A program made the translations under genes and the position numbers. From Castellaniella sp034675905 (GTDB taxonomy: Bacteria; Pseudomonadota; Gammaproteobacteria; Burkholderiales; Burkholderiaceae_B), in the NCBI RefSeq assembly GCF_034675905.1, contig NZ_JAUCCV010000005.1, forward strand, positions 186,001 to 250,000: DNA of 64,000 nt. Direction: 5' to 3'. Below are positions 16,276 to 24,212 of this stretch, piece after piece. Positions within the stretch are counted from its first letter, which is position 1. The number at the start of each line of letters is the position of its first letter. Under the pieces are notes generated by a model, which saw nothing but the letters and a program-made list of their open reading frames with translations, ran no database searches and had not been told where the DNA came from.

Positions 16276-17501
16276 GCAGGACGGCGCCGCGTGTCGGGCA
16301 GGAAAAAGGCGGCAACGCCCAGCAAGGGCAGGAAGGCGCACAGGTGGTAGACGAAGGCGATGCTGGTGACGTCCGCCAGCTTGCCCAGCAGCGCAGCGCC
16401 GATGCCCGCCATGCCGAAGGCCAAGCCGAAGAACAGGCCGGACACCGTCCCGGTTTTTCCAGGCATGAGTTCCTGTGCGTAGACGATGATGGCCGGGAAG
16501 GCGGACGCGATCATGACCCCGGCGCAGAACACCAGGATCAGCGTCCATTGCAGATCGACATAGGGCAGCGCCAGGGAAAAGGGCGCAGTACCCAGGATAG
16601 AGCCCCAGATGACGCGCTTTCTGCCGATGCGATCACCGACGGGGCCGCCGATCAGGGTGCCGGTGGCCACGCCGGCCAGAAAGACGAACAGGGAGTACTG
16701 CGCCTGCTGGATGTCCAGGCTGAAGCGGTCCATCAGGAAGAATGTGAAATAGCTGTTCAAACCCGCCAGATAAAAATATTTGCTGAAAATCAGCAGCAAT
16801 AGAATCATCAGCGCGTTGCGAACCTGCTTGTGGGACAAGCCGTTGTCGACCTTGCCCAAAGAACTGCGCCCCCGGCTGCTGGTGAGGTTGGCGGCGTACC
16901 AGCGGCTGACGCCCACCAGGATGCAGATGCCCAGCAGGGCGGCCAGGGACACCCAGGCCACGCTGCCTTGGCCGTGCGGCACGATCAGCAAGGCGGCCAG
17001 CAAGGGGCCGATGGAAGAACCGATATTGCCGCCGACCTGGAAGATCGATTGCGCCAAGCCATGGTGCCCGGCTGATGCCATGCGGGCCACGCGGGAAGAT
17101 TCGGGATGAAATACCGAAGACCCCGCCCCCACCAAGGTGGCGGCCAGCACCACCAAGGGGAAGCTCCAGGCCTGCGACAACAGCAGCAAGCCGCAGCAGG
17201 TGAAGCCCATGCCGATCGGCAGGGAATACGGCATCGGGCGGCGGTCGGTAAAGCGTCCGATCAGCGGCTGCAGCAGCGAAGAAGAAAACTGGAAGGCCAG
17301 GGTGATGATGCCGACCTGCGCAAAACTGAGGTCGAAGCGCCCCTGCAGGACCGGATAGATGGCCAGCAGCACCGACTGCATCATATCGTTGAGCAGATGG
17401 GTCAGGCTGATGGCCCCCAGCACCGGAAAGGCAACCCCCGGCTGGGCTGCCGGGGGCTCGGGATGAATCAGGGGCGCAGCGGGCGCGAGCGAGTTTTTCA
17501 T
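16272..17501 (-). CDS. fsr: MFS transporter, fosmidomycin-resistance (Fsr) family
   Basis: The 409-residue protein counts from the ATG at 17501 (MKNSLAP), which has a GGA site 6-8 bases upstream. The frame could extend to 17528. The family N-terminus SLTHLLNDMMQSVLLAIYPVLQ is followed by GFTCCGLLLL, GAGSSVFHPESSRVARMAS and QSIFQVGGNIGSSIGPLL. The HPE motif is typical for Fsr-type exporters, which extrude fosmidomycin and some other hydrophobic anions. Its 3' end overlaps the start of the CynX-like gene by 4 bases. Confidence 0.88.
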   Translation of the reverse strand: MKNSLAPAAPLIHPEPPAAQPGVAFPVLGAISLTHLLNDMMQSVLLAIYPVLQGRFDLSFAQVGIITLAFQFSSSLLQPLIGRFTDRRPMPYSLPIGMGFTCCGLLLLSQAWSFPLVVLAATLVGAGSSVFHPESSRVARMASAGHHGLAQSIFQVGGNIGSSIGPLLAALLIVPHGQGSVAWVSLAALLGICILVGVSRWYAANLTSSRGRSSLGKVDNGLSHKQVRNALMILLLLIFSKYFYLAGLNSYFTFFLMDRFSLDIQQAQYSLFVFLAGVATGTLIGGPVGDRIGRKRVIWGSILGTAPFSLALPYVDLQWTLILVFCAGVMIASAFPAIIVYAQELMPGKTGTVSGLFFGLAFGMAGIGAALLGKLADVTSIAFVYHLCAFLPLLGVAAFFLPDTRRRPA

Positions 17502-17689
17502 GAAGGATCCAGGCAGAAGCGCACCCACTGGATTGTACGCCGGGAAGGCGGGCCGTCGGGGCCGTCGTCATGGCGCCGCCGGCTCTGTGCGGCGTATGAC
17601 GGGTATGTGCCTCTGCTGATGGCCGGATGCGCTCCCGGGAGTACGATGGCTGATTTTTCAGCCCCGTCGTCTATTCTGGAGTGAATGTC

Positions 17690-18565
17690 GTGAAGGTTCG
17701 TGCGAATGAGGCGCTTGCCTGGACCCTTGTTGCAGGCCGCCAAGGCTTGCGAGGCATCGCCCAAGTGTTCCTGCAGCGCCATGCAGCGACGGGGGCATGT
17801 CTGCTGACGGCAGTCGCCTGGCAATCGGTAACGCTGGCGCTAGGCTGCCTGCTGGGCGCTTTGACGGGTACGCTGTTCGGTCGATGGCGGAACGCGGGGG
17901 CAGATGCGGATGCCGGTCTGCATGGTTATAACGGCGCACTGGTGGGCATTGGCGTGCTGCTCGCCTTGCCGCCGACAGAGCTGGCCTGGGGGCTGGTGGT
18001 CGTACTGTCGAGCCTGGCGACCGGGCTGGCGCAGTGCTGGCGCCGCCATCTGCCTGGATCGCCCTATACGGCTCCCTTCATTCTCATGATCTGGCTGCTG
18101 CAGGCCGTCATGCCCCTGGCGGGCTGGCCGCCTGCGGATGCGGTATTGCCCGCTGTGCCGCTTTCGGGGTTGATGGCCGTGGTAGCCGGTGTGTTCAGGG
18201 GCGTGGGACAGGTCATGTTTCTGGACGACCCCTGGTCGGGGGCGTTATGTGTGCTGGGCCTGGCCCTGGCGGCCCCCCGCGTTGCTGTTCAAGCGCTGCT
18301 GGTCTCGGCGGTGGCCTCGGGATTGGCCTGGATGGGGGGCTTTCCTGCAAACGCCGTATGGATGGGACTGTACGGTTTCAACGCCGTGCTCGTCGCCGAA
18401 GCCGTACATCAGGCGCGGCCTGGGCGACTGGGGTTCCTGTGCCTGGGCGTGATTCTGAGCCTGCTGTTCATGCGCGCTTTTCAATGGCTGGGGCTGCCTG
18501 CGCTGACCGCTCCGTTCGTGTTGGCGAGTTGGGTGGCGTGCTGCATCTGCCGCGCGGATCGGTAA
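17690..18565 (+). CDS. Urea transporter (UT/SLC14-like channel)
   Basis: The chosen start is GTG 17690 (MKVRANEAL), because a GGAG lies 8 bases before it. GTG 17681 is an in-frame alternative without such a site. The 291-residue protein shows the two-fold repeated urea-channel build. The first repeat has LHGYNGALVGIGVLLALPP and LPGSPYTAPFILMIWLL. The second repeat has YGFNAVLVAEAVHQA and LPALTAPFVLASWVAC. Such channels let urea pass down its gradient through the inner membrane. No urease genes are in this window. Confidence 0.85.
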   Translation: MKVRANEALAWTLVAGRQGLRGIAQVFLQRHAATGACLLTAVAWQSVTLALGCLLGALTGTLFGRWRNAGADADAGLHGYNGALVGIGVLLALPPTELAWGLVVVLSSLATGLAQCWRRHLPGSPYTAPFILMIWLLQAVMPLAGWPPADAVLPAVPLSGLMAVVAGVFRGVGQVMFLDDPWSGALCVLGLALAAPRVAVQALLVSAVASGLAWMGGFPANAVWMGLYGFNAVLVAEAVHQARPGRLGFLCLGVILSLLFMRAFQWLGLPALTAPFVLASWVACCICRADR

Positions 18566-18568
18566 GAA

Positions 18569-18595
18569 GCAGGGCGGTATGTCGGACCGCCCTGC
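18569..18595. terminator. Hairpin between convergent urea-channel and NOR-like genes
   Basis: A perfect 10-bp stem (GCAGGGCGGT / ACCGCCCTGC) with a 7-base loop starts 3 bases after the urea-channel stop and ends 10 bases before the end of the convergent NorB-like gene. No T-run follows on either strand, so it could act as a barrier or mRNA-end stabiliser. Confidence 0.55.
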
Positions 18596-18605
18596 GTCGG
18601 CTGCA

Positions 18606-20303
18606 TCACGCCTGGGCGGCCTGCTCTTGACCAAGATTGGCGACCGCCGCTGCCGGCGCCGGGCGCGCCTGCAGCGATGCCAGGAAGCGCCAGACGAACA
18701 GCAGGGTAATCAGCAGCAAGCCGGGGTATCCCAGCCCCGCCAGCACATAAGGGATGGTGGGATCGCCCAAGGCGACGGAATCCAGATTGAAGCTCAGCAA
18801 GCCCAGGGTGATGATGGCGCCAAAGATCCACATGCCCATCAACCACAGGCTGGCTTCGGTGCCGCGCAGGACAGACCGCCAGCCCCTTTCGGGCGCTGCT
18901 TGGGTGGGGGCAGGCAGATCGCGGGCGGCGGATGATACCGGTCGCAGGCCGATGGTCAGCAGGTCATAGATCAGCAATCCGGCGCCCACCGCAAAGACCA
19001 ATCCAAACAGGGGGATCAGCACTTTGAAGAACTGCATGGCTGGGAATACCTGCCCGCCGAACCAGTTCAATCCCATCGAGCGGTACAGAAACACCTGGAT
19101 GGTGCCGCCGATGGCAAAGGCGAAGGCGATGCCCAGCATGCCGGTCAACACCAGCCAGAAGGCGACCCGGCCCAGCCGCTGATCAAATTCCTTGACGCCG
19201 CGCAACAGCGGCACGGCGTAATAGGCCGCCGCGATCCCCAGCATGCCGAAGGTGCCAAACAAGGCCAGGTGCGCGTGGCTGGGCGTGACCCAGGTGCCAT
19301 GCGACCAGACGTTGGTCAGGGCGAAGGTCATGGTGAAGCCCAGAATACCGGCGCCGACCTGTTCCAGGACGACCGAGCCCAGGATGAAGTAGAAGGCCGG
19401 TGCGTTTTCAAGCGGGCGCTTGTCCTGGTGGGCATCCAGGTAGATATGCCAGAAGCAGAACACCAGGGGCAGGGGTTCCAGGGCGCTGAACAAGGAGCCC
19501 CAGAACTGCCAGAATTCAGGGGTGCCGATCCAGAAATAGTGGTGCGCATTGCCGATCAGGCCTGACAGCCACACCATGGAGATGCCCCAGAACACCGCGT
19601 AGCCGACCGATTTCACATCCGCCTTGAACATCAGGACCAGCAGGAAACCCACCAGGCTGATGTGAATGACTTCCCAGACGCCTTCCACCCAGTAGTGCAC
19701 GACGTACCAGCGGAAATATTCCTGCAGGTCCAGGCGATCGACGAAAAACACGCCGAACAGCCAGACGAAGGTCAGGGCCGTGACACCGATCGCCAGTCCC
19801 CAGTGGATCTCGTTCCAGTCGCGGCGCGCGGGAAAAGTGCGCAGCACGACATAGGTCAGAATGGAAAAGCCGATGAAAATGACGAGATCCGCCGCCCGGC
19901 CGGCCTCGAGGTATTCGAGCCCTTCCTGCAGCCAGGGTTGGCCCATCCACCAACCGGCGATGCCATCGGCGGCCAGGCTCTGGGTGGCGACGTTCCAGAC
20001 CGTGACGGCGATCAAGGCATAGAACAGGATCTGGATCAGCCAAGGGGCGGCCAGTTCGCGGCGTGACAGCAAAGGCCCGACAAACAGAATGGTGCCGATG
20101 AAGCCCGACAGAATCCAGAGGATGCCCAGGTTGGTGTGCTCGGCCCGCAGGATGTTGAAATTGGCGATGCCGGCCAGCAGCGTCGGATCGACGTGCTGGG
20201 TGGCGATCAACAGGCCGAACAGCATCTGGAACAGGAACAGGACCAGCATCAGCAGGAAGAATCGCAGGCTCAGACGCTGTGTGTGGTATTCGATCTTGAT
20301 CAT
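18606..20303 (-). CDS. NorB-like nitric oxide reductase / heme-copper oxidase large subunit, 14 predicted helices
   Basis: The 565-residue membrane protein carries every metal ligand of cytochrome c-dependent NO reductase. His56 and His345 would bind heme b and His343 heme b3. His203, His254 and His255 with Glu207 (VHYWVEGVWE) would bind non-heme iron. Glu276 sits in FSALEPLP. The SGLIGNAHHYFWIG and PSHAHLALFG blocks are classic NorB. Usual NorB has about 450-470 residues and 12 helices. Here two more helices follow (about 485-505 and 518-540) after a Pro/Ala-rich linker. It is the last gene of a three-gene minus operon. No norD/norQ/norE genes lie nearby. Confidence 0.85.
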   Translation of the reverse strand: MIKIEYHTQRLSLRFFLLMLVLFLFQMLFGLLIATQHVDPTLLAGIANFNILRAEHTNLGILWILSGFIGTILFVGPLLSRRELAAPWLIQILFYALIAVTVWNVATQSLAADGIAGWWMGQPWLQEGLEYLEAGRAADLVIFIGFSILTYVVLRTFPARRDWNEIHWGLAIGVTALTFVWLFGVFFVDRLDLQEYFRWYVVHYWVEGVWEVIHISLVGFLLVLMFKADVKSVGYAVFWGISMVWLSGLIGNAHHYFWIGTPEFWQFWGSLFSALEPLPLVFCFWHIYLDAHQDKRPLENAPAFYFILGSVVLEQVGAGILGFTMTFALTNVWSHGTWVTPSHAHLALFGTFGMLGIAAAYYAVPLLRGVKEFDQRLGRVAFWLVLTGMLGIAFAFAIGGTIQVFLYRSMGLNWFGGQVFPAMQFFKVLIPLFGLVFAVGAGLLIYDLLTIGLRPVSSAARDLPAPTQAAPERGWRSVLRGTEASLWLMGMWIFGAIITLGLLSFNLDSVALGDPTIPYVLAGLGYPGLLLITLLFVWRFLASLQARPAPAAAVANLGQEQAAQA

Positions 20304-20316
20304 GATGGCTTCCCAG

Positions 20317-21270
20317 TTAAAGGCTGCGCAGATAGGCCACGATGGCCTGCATGTCGGCCTCGTTGATCAGCGTGTCGTAAGGCGGCATCACATGGGGCGG
20401 ATAACCCGCCACGATTTTGGCGTCCGGCCGACGGATCGATTCGACCAGATAGTCGTCGTCGGCGACGACCGTCGTGCCGTCGGCCAGTTCGACCGTGGAT
20501 CCGCTCAGGCCTGCCCAGCCTGGCCCCACCAGCCGTTTCTGGTCCGTCGCGTGGCAGGCCGCACAACCCAGGTCGTTCACCAGTTTTTTGCCCAGCGCCA
20601 CGGGATGCTGGACGGCAGAAGCAGCGCTGGCGCCCGCTGGTACTGGGGCGGTGACGGCGACTGCTGCCGCATCGGCCCGCATCCGAGCGGGGATGCGTCG
20701 TTCGGGATTGGGCTTGGGCGGCCAGCCTTCCGTATTCATGGACGAGGTGTATTTCAGAAAAGCCATCAAGGCAGTGATCTCGGATGCTTTCAGCGGCAAA
20801 TTGGGCATCAGCGTGTGCTGGCCGCCGCGTTGTTGCACGCGTTCGGCAGCGCCCGGATAGCGGGCCAGATAATCCTGCGGATCAGCAGTACCCGCCTCTT
20901 TCTGAACGGTTGGATTTTGCAATTGCACTTGGACCGCGGCTGCTGTCGGCCAGCCTGCAGCCGACGGCAGGAATGCCGCCAGCCAGGCCGGGCCCGCGTC
21001 GGCGTAAATGCGTGTCAGGTCAGGGCCGAAATAGGCCCCGTTGCCAACAATGGTGTGGCAGCCCATGCAGTTGTAGGCCTGAAAGACGCGTTTCCCCAGG
21101 ACGGCATCGGCCTCGCCATATTGGACGAGGGTCGGCAGGGCCTGCTGGCGCGACGGCAGGAATGACCAGGCGGAAAGAATCAGAAAGATCGCCAGCATCA
21201 AGGCCAGGACGGCCAATGCCCTGCGGCGCTTGGCGGTTTCCCGGCACTCGGTTCCGTTCAGGCAGCTCAT
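20317..21270 (-). CDS. Membrane-anchored diheme cytochrome c: NorC-like domain fused to a second cytochrome c domain
   Basis: The 317-residue protein has one N-terminal helix (about 17-38). The first cytochrome c domain resembles NorC: CMGCH (Cys68, Cys71, His72) in CMGCHTIVGNGAYFGPDL, with axial Met155 in LMPNLPL. A Pro/Ala-rich linker (about 183-222) leads to a second domain with CAACH (Cys236, Cys239, His240) and Met295 in GYPPHVMPPY. That second domain is like the cytochrome c tail of oxidase subunit II. It should feed electrons to the NorB-like subunit 13 bases downstream. Normal NorC is about 150 residues with one heme. The start overlaps the small gene upstream by 4 bases (ATGA). Confidence 0.88.
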   Translation of the reverse strand: MSCLNGTECRETAKRRRALAVLALMLAIFLILSAWSFLPSRQQALPTLVQYGEADAVLGKRVFQAYNCMGCHTIVGNGAYFGPDLTRIYADAGPAWLAAFLPSAAGWPTAAAVQVQLQNPTVQKEAGTADPQDYLARYPGAAERVQQRGGQHTLMPNLPLKASEITALMAFLKYTSSMNTEGWPPKPNPERRIPARMRADAAAVAVTAPVPAGASAASAVQHPVALGKKLVNDLGCAACHATDQKRLVGPGWAGLSGSTVELADGTTVVADDDYLVESIRRPDAKIVAGYPPHVMPPYDTLINEADMQAIVAYLRSL

Positions 21271-21527
21271 GATTGTTTCTCCCTGGAAGATGTATCGGGC
21301 GCCGCTTCCTGGCGCCCCAGACTGTCATGCAGGAACAAGGTGCGCAGGCTGCCCAGGAAGGCATAGAAGACATAGACCGCCAGGCAGTACCCAAGGATGA
21401 AATACAGCCACCACATGGCCGGGGATTCCGGCCAGTAAGAGAAATCACGCCAGTAGGGCCAGGACAGCAGGACGCTGACCAGAGCGGCCAAAGCGGATAA
21501 GACCAGATCAATGATGCGCTGCGCCAT
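21267..21527 (-). CDS. Small two-helix membrane protein of the NOR-like operon
   Basis: The 86-residue protein has two hydrophobic segments (about 5-24 and 40-63) and a charged C-terminal tail. It is the first gene of the operon, with a GGGAGGG ribosome binding site 4 bases before the ATG, and its stop overlaps the start of the diheme cytochrome gene. I do not recognise a named family. Context suggests a small accessory or assembly subunit of the NOR-like complex. Confidence 0.75.
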   Translation of the reverse strand: MAQRIIDLVLSALAALVSVLLSWPYWRDFSYWPESPAMWWLYFILGYCLAVYVFYAFLGSLRTLFLHDSLGRQEAAPDTSSREKQS

Positions 21528-21633
21528 GTTTCCCTCCCGATCAGGCTGATGGCCGAGCCAGTCTAGGAAGGGGGACGTCAGGAAGCGGAGATATCCTTAC
21601 TGTCGACTTGGGGACTGCCTGCTACGGAATCCC

Positions 21634-21645
21634 TTGCATATGCAA
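21634..21645. promoter_or_regulatory. 12-base perfect palindrome upstream of the NOR-like operon
   Basis: TTGCATATGCAA is its own reverse complement and ends 8 bases before the larger palindrome. It shares the TTGCA/TGCAA core with that palindrome, which suggests two sites for the same dimeric regulator. The distance to the first operon start codon is about 107 bases. Confidence 0.5.
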
Positions 21646-21653
21646 CAAACGTT

Positions 21654-21686
21654 GATTTCTCATATTGCAATGCAATATGAGAAATC
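21654..21686. promoter_or_regulatory. 33-base palindrome (16-bp arms, 1-base centre), probable operator
   Basis: Arms GATTTCTCATATTGCA and TGCAATATGAGAAATC are perfect inverted repeats around a single A at 21670. A one-base centre cannot form a normal RNA hairpin loop, so a dimeric protein site is more likely than a terminator. It lies about 127 bases upstream of the NOR-like operon. It does not match the FNR/DNR consensus TTGAT-N4-ATCAA, and I cannot assign it to a regulator. Confidence 0.6.
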
Positions 21687-21791
21687 CAAGCGGGGGAATG
21701 AGGCAAGGCAGGGCCAGGCAGCCAGTATCGGCAACCGCCTAGCCCAGGCGACAGATTATTACCTTGATACGAGTCAATTCTATGGGGAAAC

Positions 21792-21816
21792 AGGGACTTT
21801 CCATCAGGAAGTCCCT
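21792..21816 (-). terminator. Probable yicC terminator
   Basis: A stem AGGGACTTCC / GGAAAGTCCCT with one bulged base and a 4-base loop lies about 43 bases beyond the yicC stop. It is followed on the minus strand by a short GTTTCCCC stretch, so its strength is likely modest. Confidence 0.55.
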
Positions 21817-21858
21817 TAGACCCGATCATCAGGATGCATCCCAGGGCCAGTAGGCTGC

Positions 21859-22767
21859 TTATTCGATGTTCTGCGCCTGCTCGCGCATCTGCTCGATCAG
21901 CAGCTTCAGATCGATGGCCGCCTGGGTGACAGTCAGTGCAGCAGCCTTGGAACCCAAGGTGTTGGCTTCACGGTTCATTTCCTGGAACAGGAAATCCAGG
22001 CGTTTGCCGCTGCCGCGCGTGGCGGATGGATGAGCGCCGTTCAGGATGTCGCGCAGTTCCTGCAGGTGCGAGCGCAGCCGGGTGATTTCCTCGGCGACAT
22101 CTACCCGCAGCCCGAACAGGCTGGCCTCCTGGGCGATGCGGGCGGTCAGTTCGGCGCCGCTGATGGCGGAAAAGCCTTCCGGACTGGCGGCCAGCAGTGC
22201 GTCGCGCAGCCGTTGGGCGATGCGCTCCTGGTGCTGTTGCACCAGGGTTGGCAACTCGTCCTGTACGTGATCGACGATGCGGGTGATGTCCTCGGCCATG
22301 TGCAGCATGGCTTGGGCCAGACGGGCGCCTTCGCGCTCGCGGGCGCTCTGGAATTCCTTGAGCGCCTGTGCGCAGGCCTGTTCGCAGAGCGGCAGCCAGG
22401 CTTCCGCGTCCAGACCGCTGCGGGCCAGGCCTGTGCGGGGCAGTTCGGCCAGGGTCGGTGCGGGCAGGTCGGGGATGTAGCGGCGGGCGCTGGCCAGCTG
22501 TTCTGCCAAGGCCTGAACAGCGGTCTCGTCAAAGGGGCGCAGCGTATCCTGTTCGACGACGCTGTAGCTGAGCTTGATCTCGATCTTGCCGCGCAGGGCG
22601 TGGCGATTGACCAGGTCGCGCACTGCGCCTTCGGCAAAGCGCAGGTCTTCGGGAATCCGCAGATTCAGATCCAGAAAGCGGTTGTTGACGCTGCGCACTT
22701 CGGCGGCCAGAACGCCCTGTTCGGCTTCCAGGCGGCTGGCGCCATAGGCAGTCATGCTACGGATCAT
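21859..22767 (-). CDS. yicC: YicC family endoribonuclease
   Basis: The start is set at 22767 (MIRSMTAYGAS), the invariant N-terminus of YicC/YloC proteins. The longer frame to 22836 would run into the divergent rph start. It has 302 residues with VRSVNNRFLDLNLRIPEDLR near the start, and the C-terminal block GKRLDFLFQEMNREANTLGSKA. Family members are stress-linked endoribonucleases. The neighbour rph, divergent and 71 bases away, is also an RNA-processing gene, a common pairing. Confidence 0.95.
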   Translation of the reverse strand: MIRSMTAYGASRLEAEQGVLAAEVRSVNNRFLDLNLRIPEDLRFAEGAVRDLVNRHALRGKIEIKLSYSVVEQDTLRPFDETAVQALAEQLASARRYIPDLPAPTLAELPRTGLARSGLDAEAWLPLCEQACAQALKEFQSAREREGARLAQAMLHMAEDITRIVDHVQDELPTLVQQHQERIAQRLRDALLAASPEGFSAISGAELTARIAQEASLFGLRVDVAEEITRLRSHLQELRDILNGAHPSATRGSGKRLDFLFQEMNREANTLGSKAAALTVTQAAIDLKLLIEQMREQAQNIE

Positions 22768-22838
22768 CGGGGCGGTCTCGTGATTCTCTACAATGGAGGC
22801 GTTATTGTAGTCTGCTCCTCCAGCCTGGAAATCCACTC

Positions 22839-23588
22839 ATGTCCGAATCCCCTCTGTCTTCCCCTATCGCCCGCCCTTCCGGGCGGGCAGCCGATGTCTT
22901 GCGCCCCGTGCAGTTGCTGACCGGCTATACGCGCCATGCCGAAGGGTCCGTGCTGGCCTGCATGGGCGACACCCGTGTGCTGTGCACCGCCAGCGTGCTG
23001 GAAAAAGTGCCGCCGTTCCTGAAAGGCAAAGGCCAGGGGTGGGTGACGGCGGAATACGGCATGCTGCCGCGTGCCACGCACACCCGGGGCGATCGTGAAG
23101 CTGCCCGAGGCAAGCAAAGCGGGCGCACCCAGGAAATCCAGCGGCTGATCGGCCGCAGCCTGCGAGCAGTGTTCGATCTGCAGGCGCTGGGCGAGCGGTC
23201 CTTGCATCTGGATTGCGACGTCTTGCAGGCCGATGGCGGCACGCGTTGCGCCAGCATCACCGGCGCCTGGGTGGCGGCGGCGCTGGCCGTGCGCGGTTTG
23301 CAGGCGCGCGGCCTGATCGCGGCCAACCCCTTGCGCGGCCAGGTGGCGGCGGTATCGGTGGGACTGGTCGGCGGCTCAGCCGTGCTGGATCTGGATTATG
23401 CCGAGGACTCTCAGTGTGATACCGACATGAATGTCGTCATGACCGATGCGGGTGACTTTGTGGAAGTGCAGGGCACGGGCGAGGGCGGCAGTTTCCGGCG
23501 CCAGCAACTGGACGCCTTGCTGGATCTGGCTGATGGCGGTATCCGCCAGCTGGTCCAGGCCCAGTTGCAGGCGCTGGAGGCCGCATAA
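22839..23588 (+). CDS. rph: Ribonuclease PH
   Basis: The 249-residue phosphorolytic 3'-5' exoribonuclease trims tRNA 3' ends. Recognisable are RPVQLLTGYTRHAEGSVLACMGDTRVLCTASV, GWVTAEYGMLPRATHTR, SGRTQEIQRLIGRSLRA and DCDVLQADGGTRCASITGA, all family hallmarks. The stop TAA shares one base with the rdgB ATG (TAATG), showing tight coupling. Confidence 0.97.
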   Translation: MSESPLSSPIARPSGRAADVLRPVQLLTGYTRHAEGSVLACMGDTRVLCTASVLEKVPPFLKGKGQGWVTAEYGMLPRATHTRGDREAARGKQSGRTQEIQRLIGRSLRAVFDLQALGERSLHLDCDVLQADGGTRCASITGAWVAAALAVRGLQARGLIAANPLRGQVAAVSVGLVGGSAVLDLDYAEDSQCDTDMNVVMTDAGDFVEVQGTGEGGSFRRQQLDALLDLADGGIRQLVQAQLQALEAA

Positions 23589-24202
23589 TGACCCGAGTGG
23601 TGCTGGCATCCAATAATTCAGGCAAGCTCAAGGAATTCTCGGCCAGCCTGGCGGCAGCGGGGATCGACATGGTGCCGCAGGGGGCGCTGGGCGTCCCGGA
23701 GGCCGATGAGCCCTTTGGCACTTTCGTTGAAAACGCTTTGGCCAAGGCGCGGCATGCCAGCCAGGTGACGGGCTTGCCGGCGCTGGCGGACGATTCCGGG
23801 CTATGCGTCCGGGCGCTGGGCGGCGCTCCCGGCGTGCATTCGGCCCGCTATGCCGTATCCGCCGACGGCACGCGCTCGGATGCGGCCAACAATGCCAGGC
23901 TGGTAGCCGATATGGCAGGCCGGTCTGATCGACGCGGCTGCTACGTCGCCGTACTGGTCTATATTCGCAGCGCTGATGATCCGCGCCCCATCGTGGTCGA
24001 GGGCAGCTGGGATGGTGAAGTGCTGGCGGCTCCCAGGGGCGCCAACGGCTTTGGCTACGACCCGTATTTCTACCTGCCCGATCTGGGCATGACGGCGGCG
24101 GAGCTGCCGTTGGCACAGAAAAACCAGATCAGCCACCGGGCGCGTGCGTTGCGCCAACTGCTGCAGGCCTTGCGCAGTGAATACGCCGGCCTGCCACTCT
24201 GA
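23588..24202 (+). CDS. rdgB: XTP/dITP diphosphatase (non-canonical purine NTP pyrophosphatase)
   Basis: The 204-residue enzyme removes ITP, dITP and XTP from the nucleotide pool. It has the family N-terminus VLASNNSGKLKEFSASL, the substrate-loop LADDSGLCVRALGGAPGVHSARY and the C-terminal GFGYDPYFYLPDLG. Second gene of rph-rdgB-hemW. Confidence 0.96.
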   Translation: MTRVVLASNNSGKLKEFSASLAAAGIDMVPQGALGVPEADEPFGTFVENALAKARHASQVTGLPALADDSGLCVRALGGAPGVHSARYAVSADGTRSDAANNARLVADMAGRSDRRGCYVAVLVYIRSADDPRPIVVEGSWDGEVLAAPRGANGFGYDPYFYLPDLGMTAAELPLAQKNQISHRARALRQLLQALRSEYAGLPL

Positions 24203-24212
24203 AGATCCATCC

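Larger units (their letters stand above)
21528..21858. other. 331-base gap between yicC and the NOR-like operon
   Basis: No convincing gene is found. The gap holds the yicC terminator-like hairpin (21792-21816), a 33-base near-perfect palindrome (21654-21686) and a 12-base palindrome (21634-21645). The ribosome binding site of the small membrane protein lies close to 21535. The part near the palindromes is more AT-rich than its surroundings, consistent with an operon control region for the NOR-like genes. Confidence 0.7.

Noticed and set aside
21634..21686. Reading the palindromes as an NsrR or FNR/DNR site
   Set aside because: No TTGAT-N4-ATCAA match, and NsrR similarity is limited to ATGCA. 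Left unassigned.
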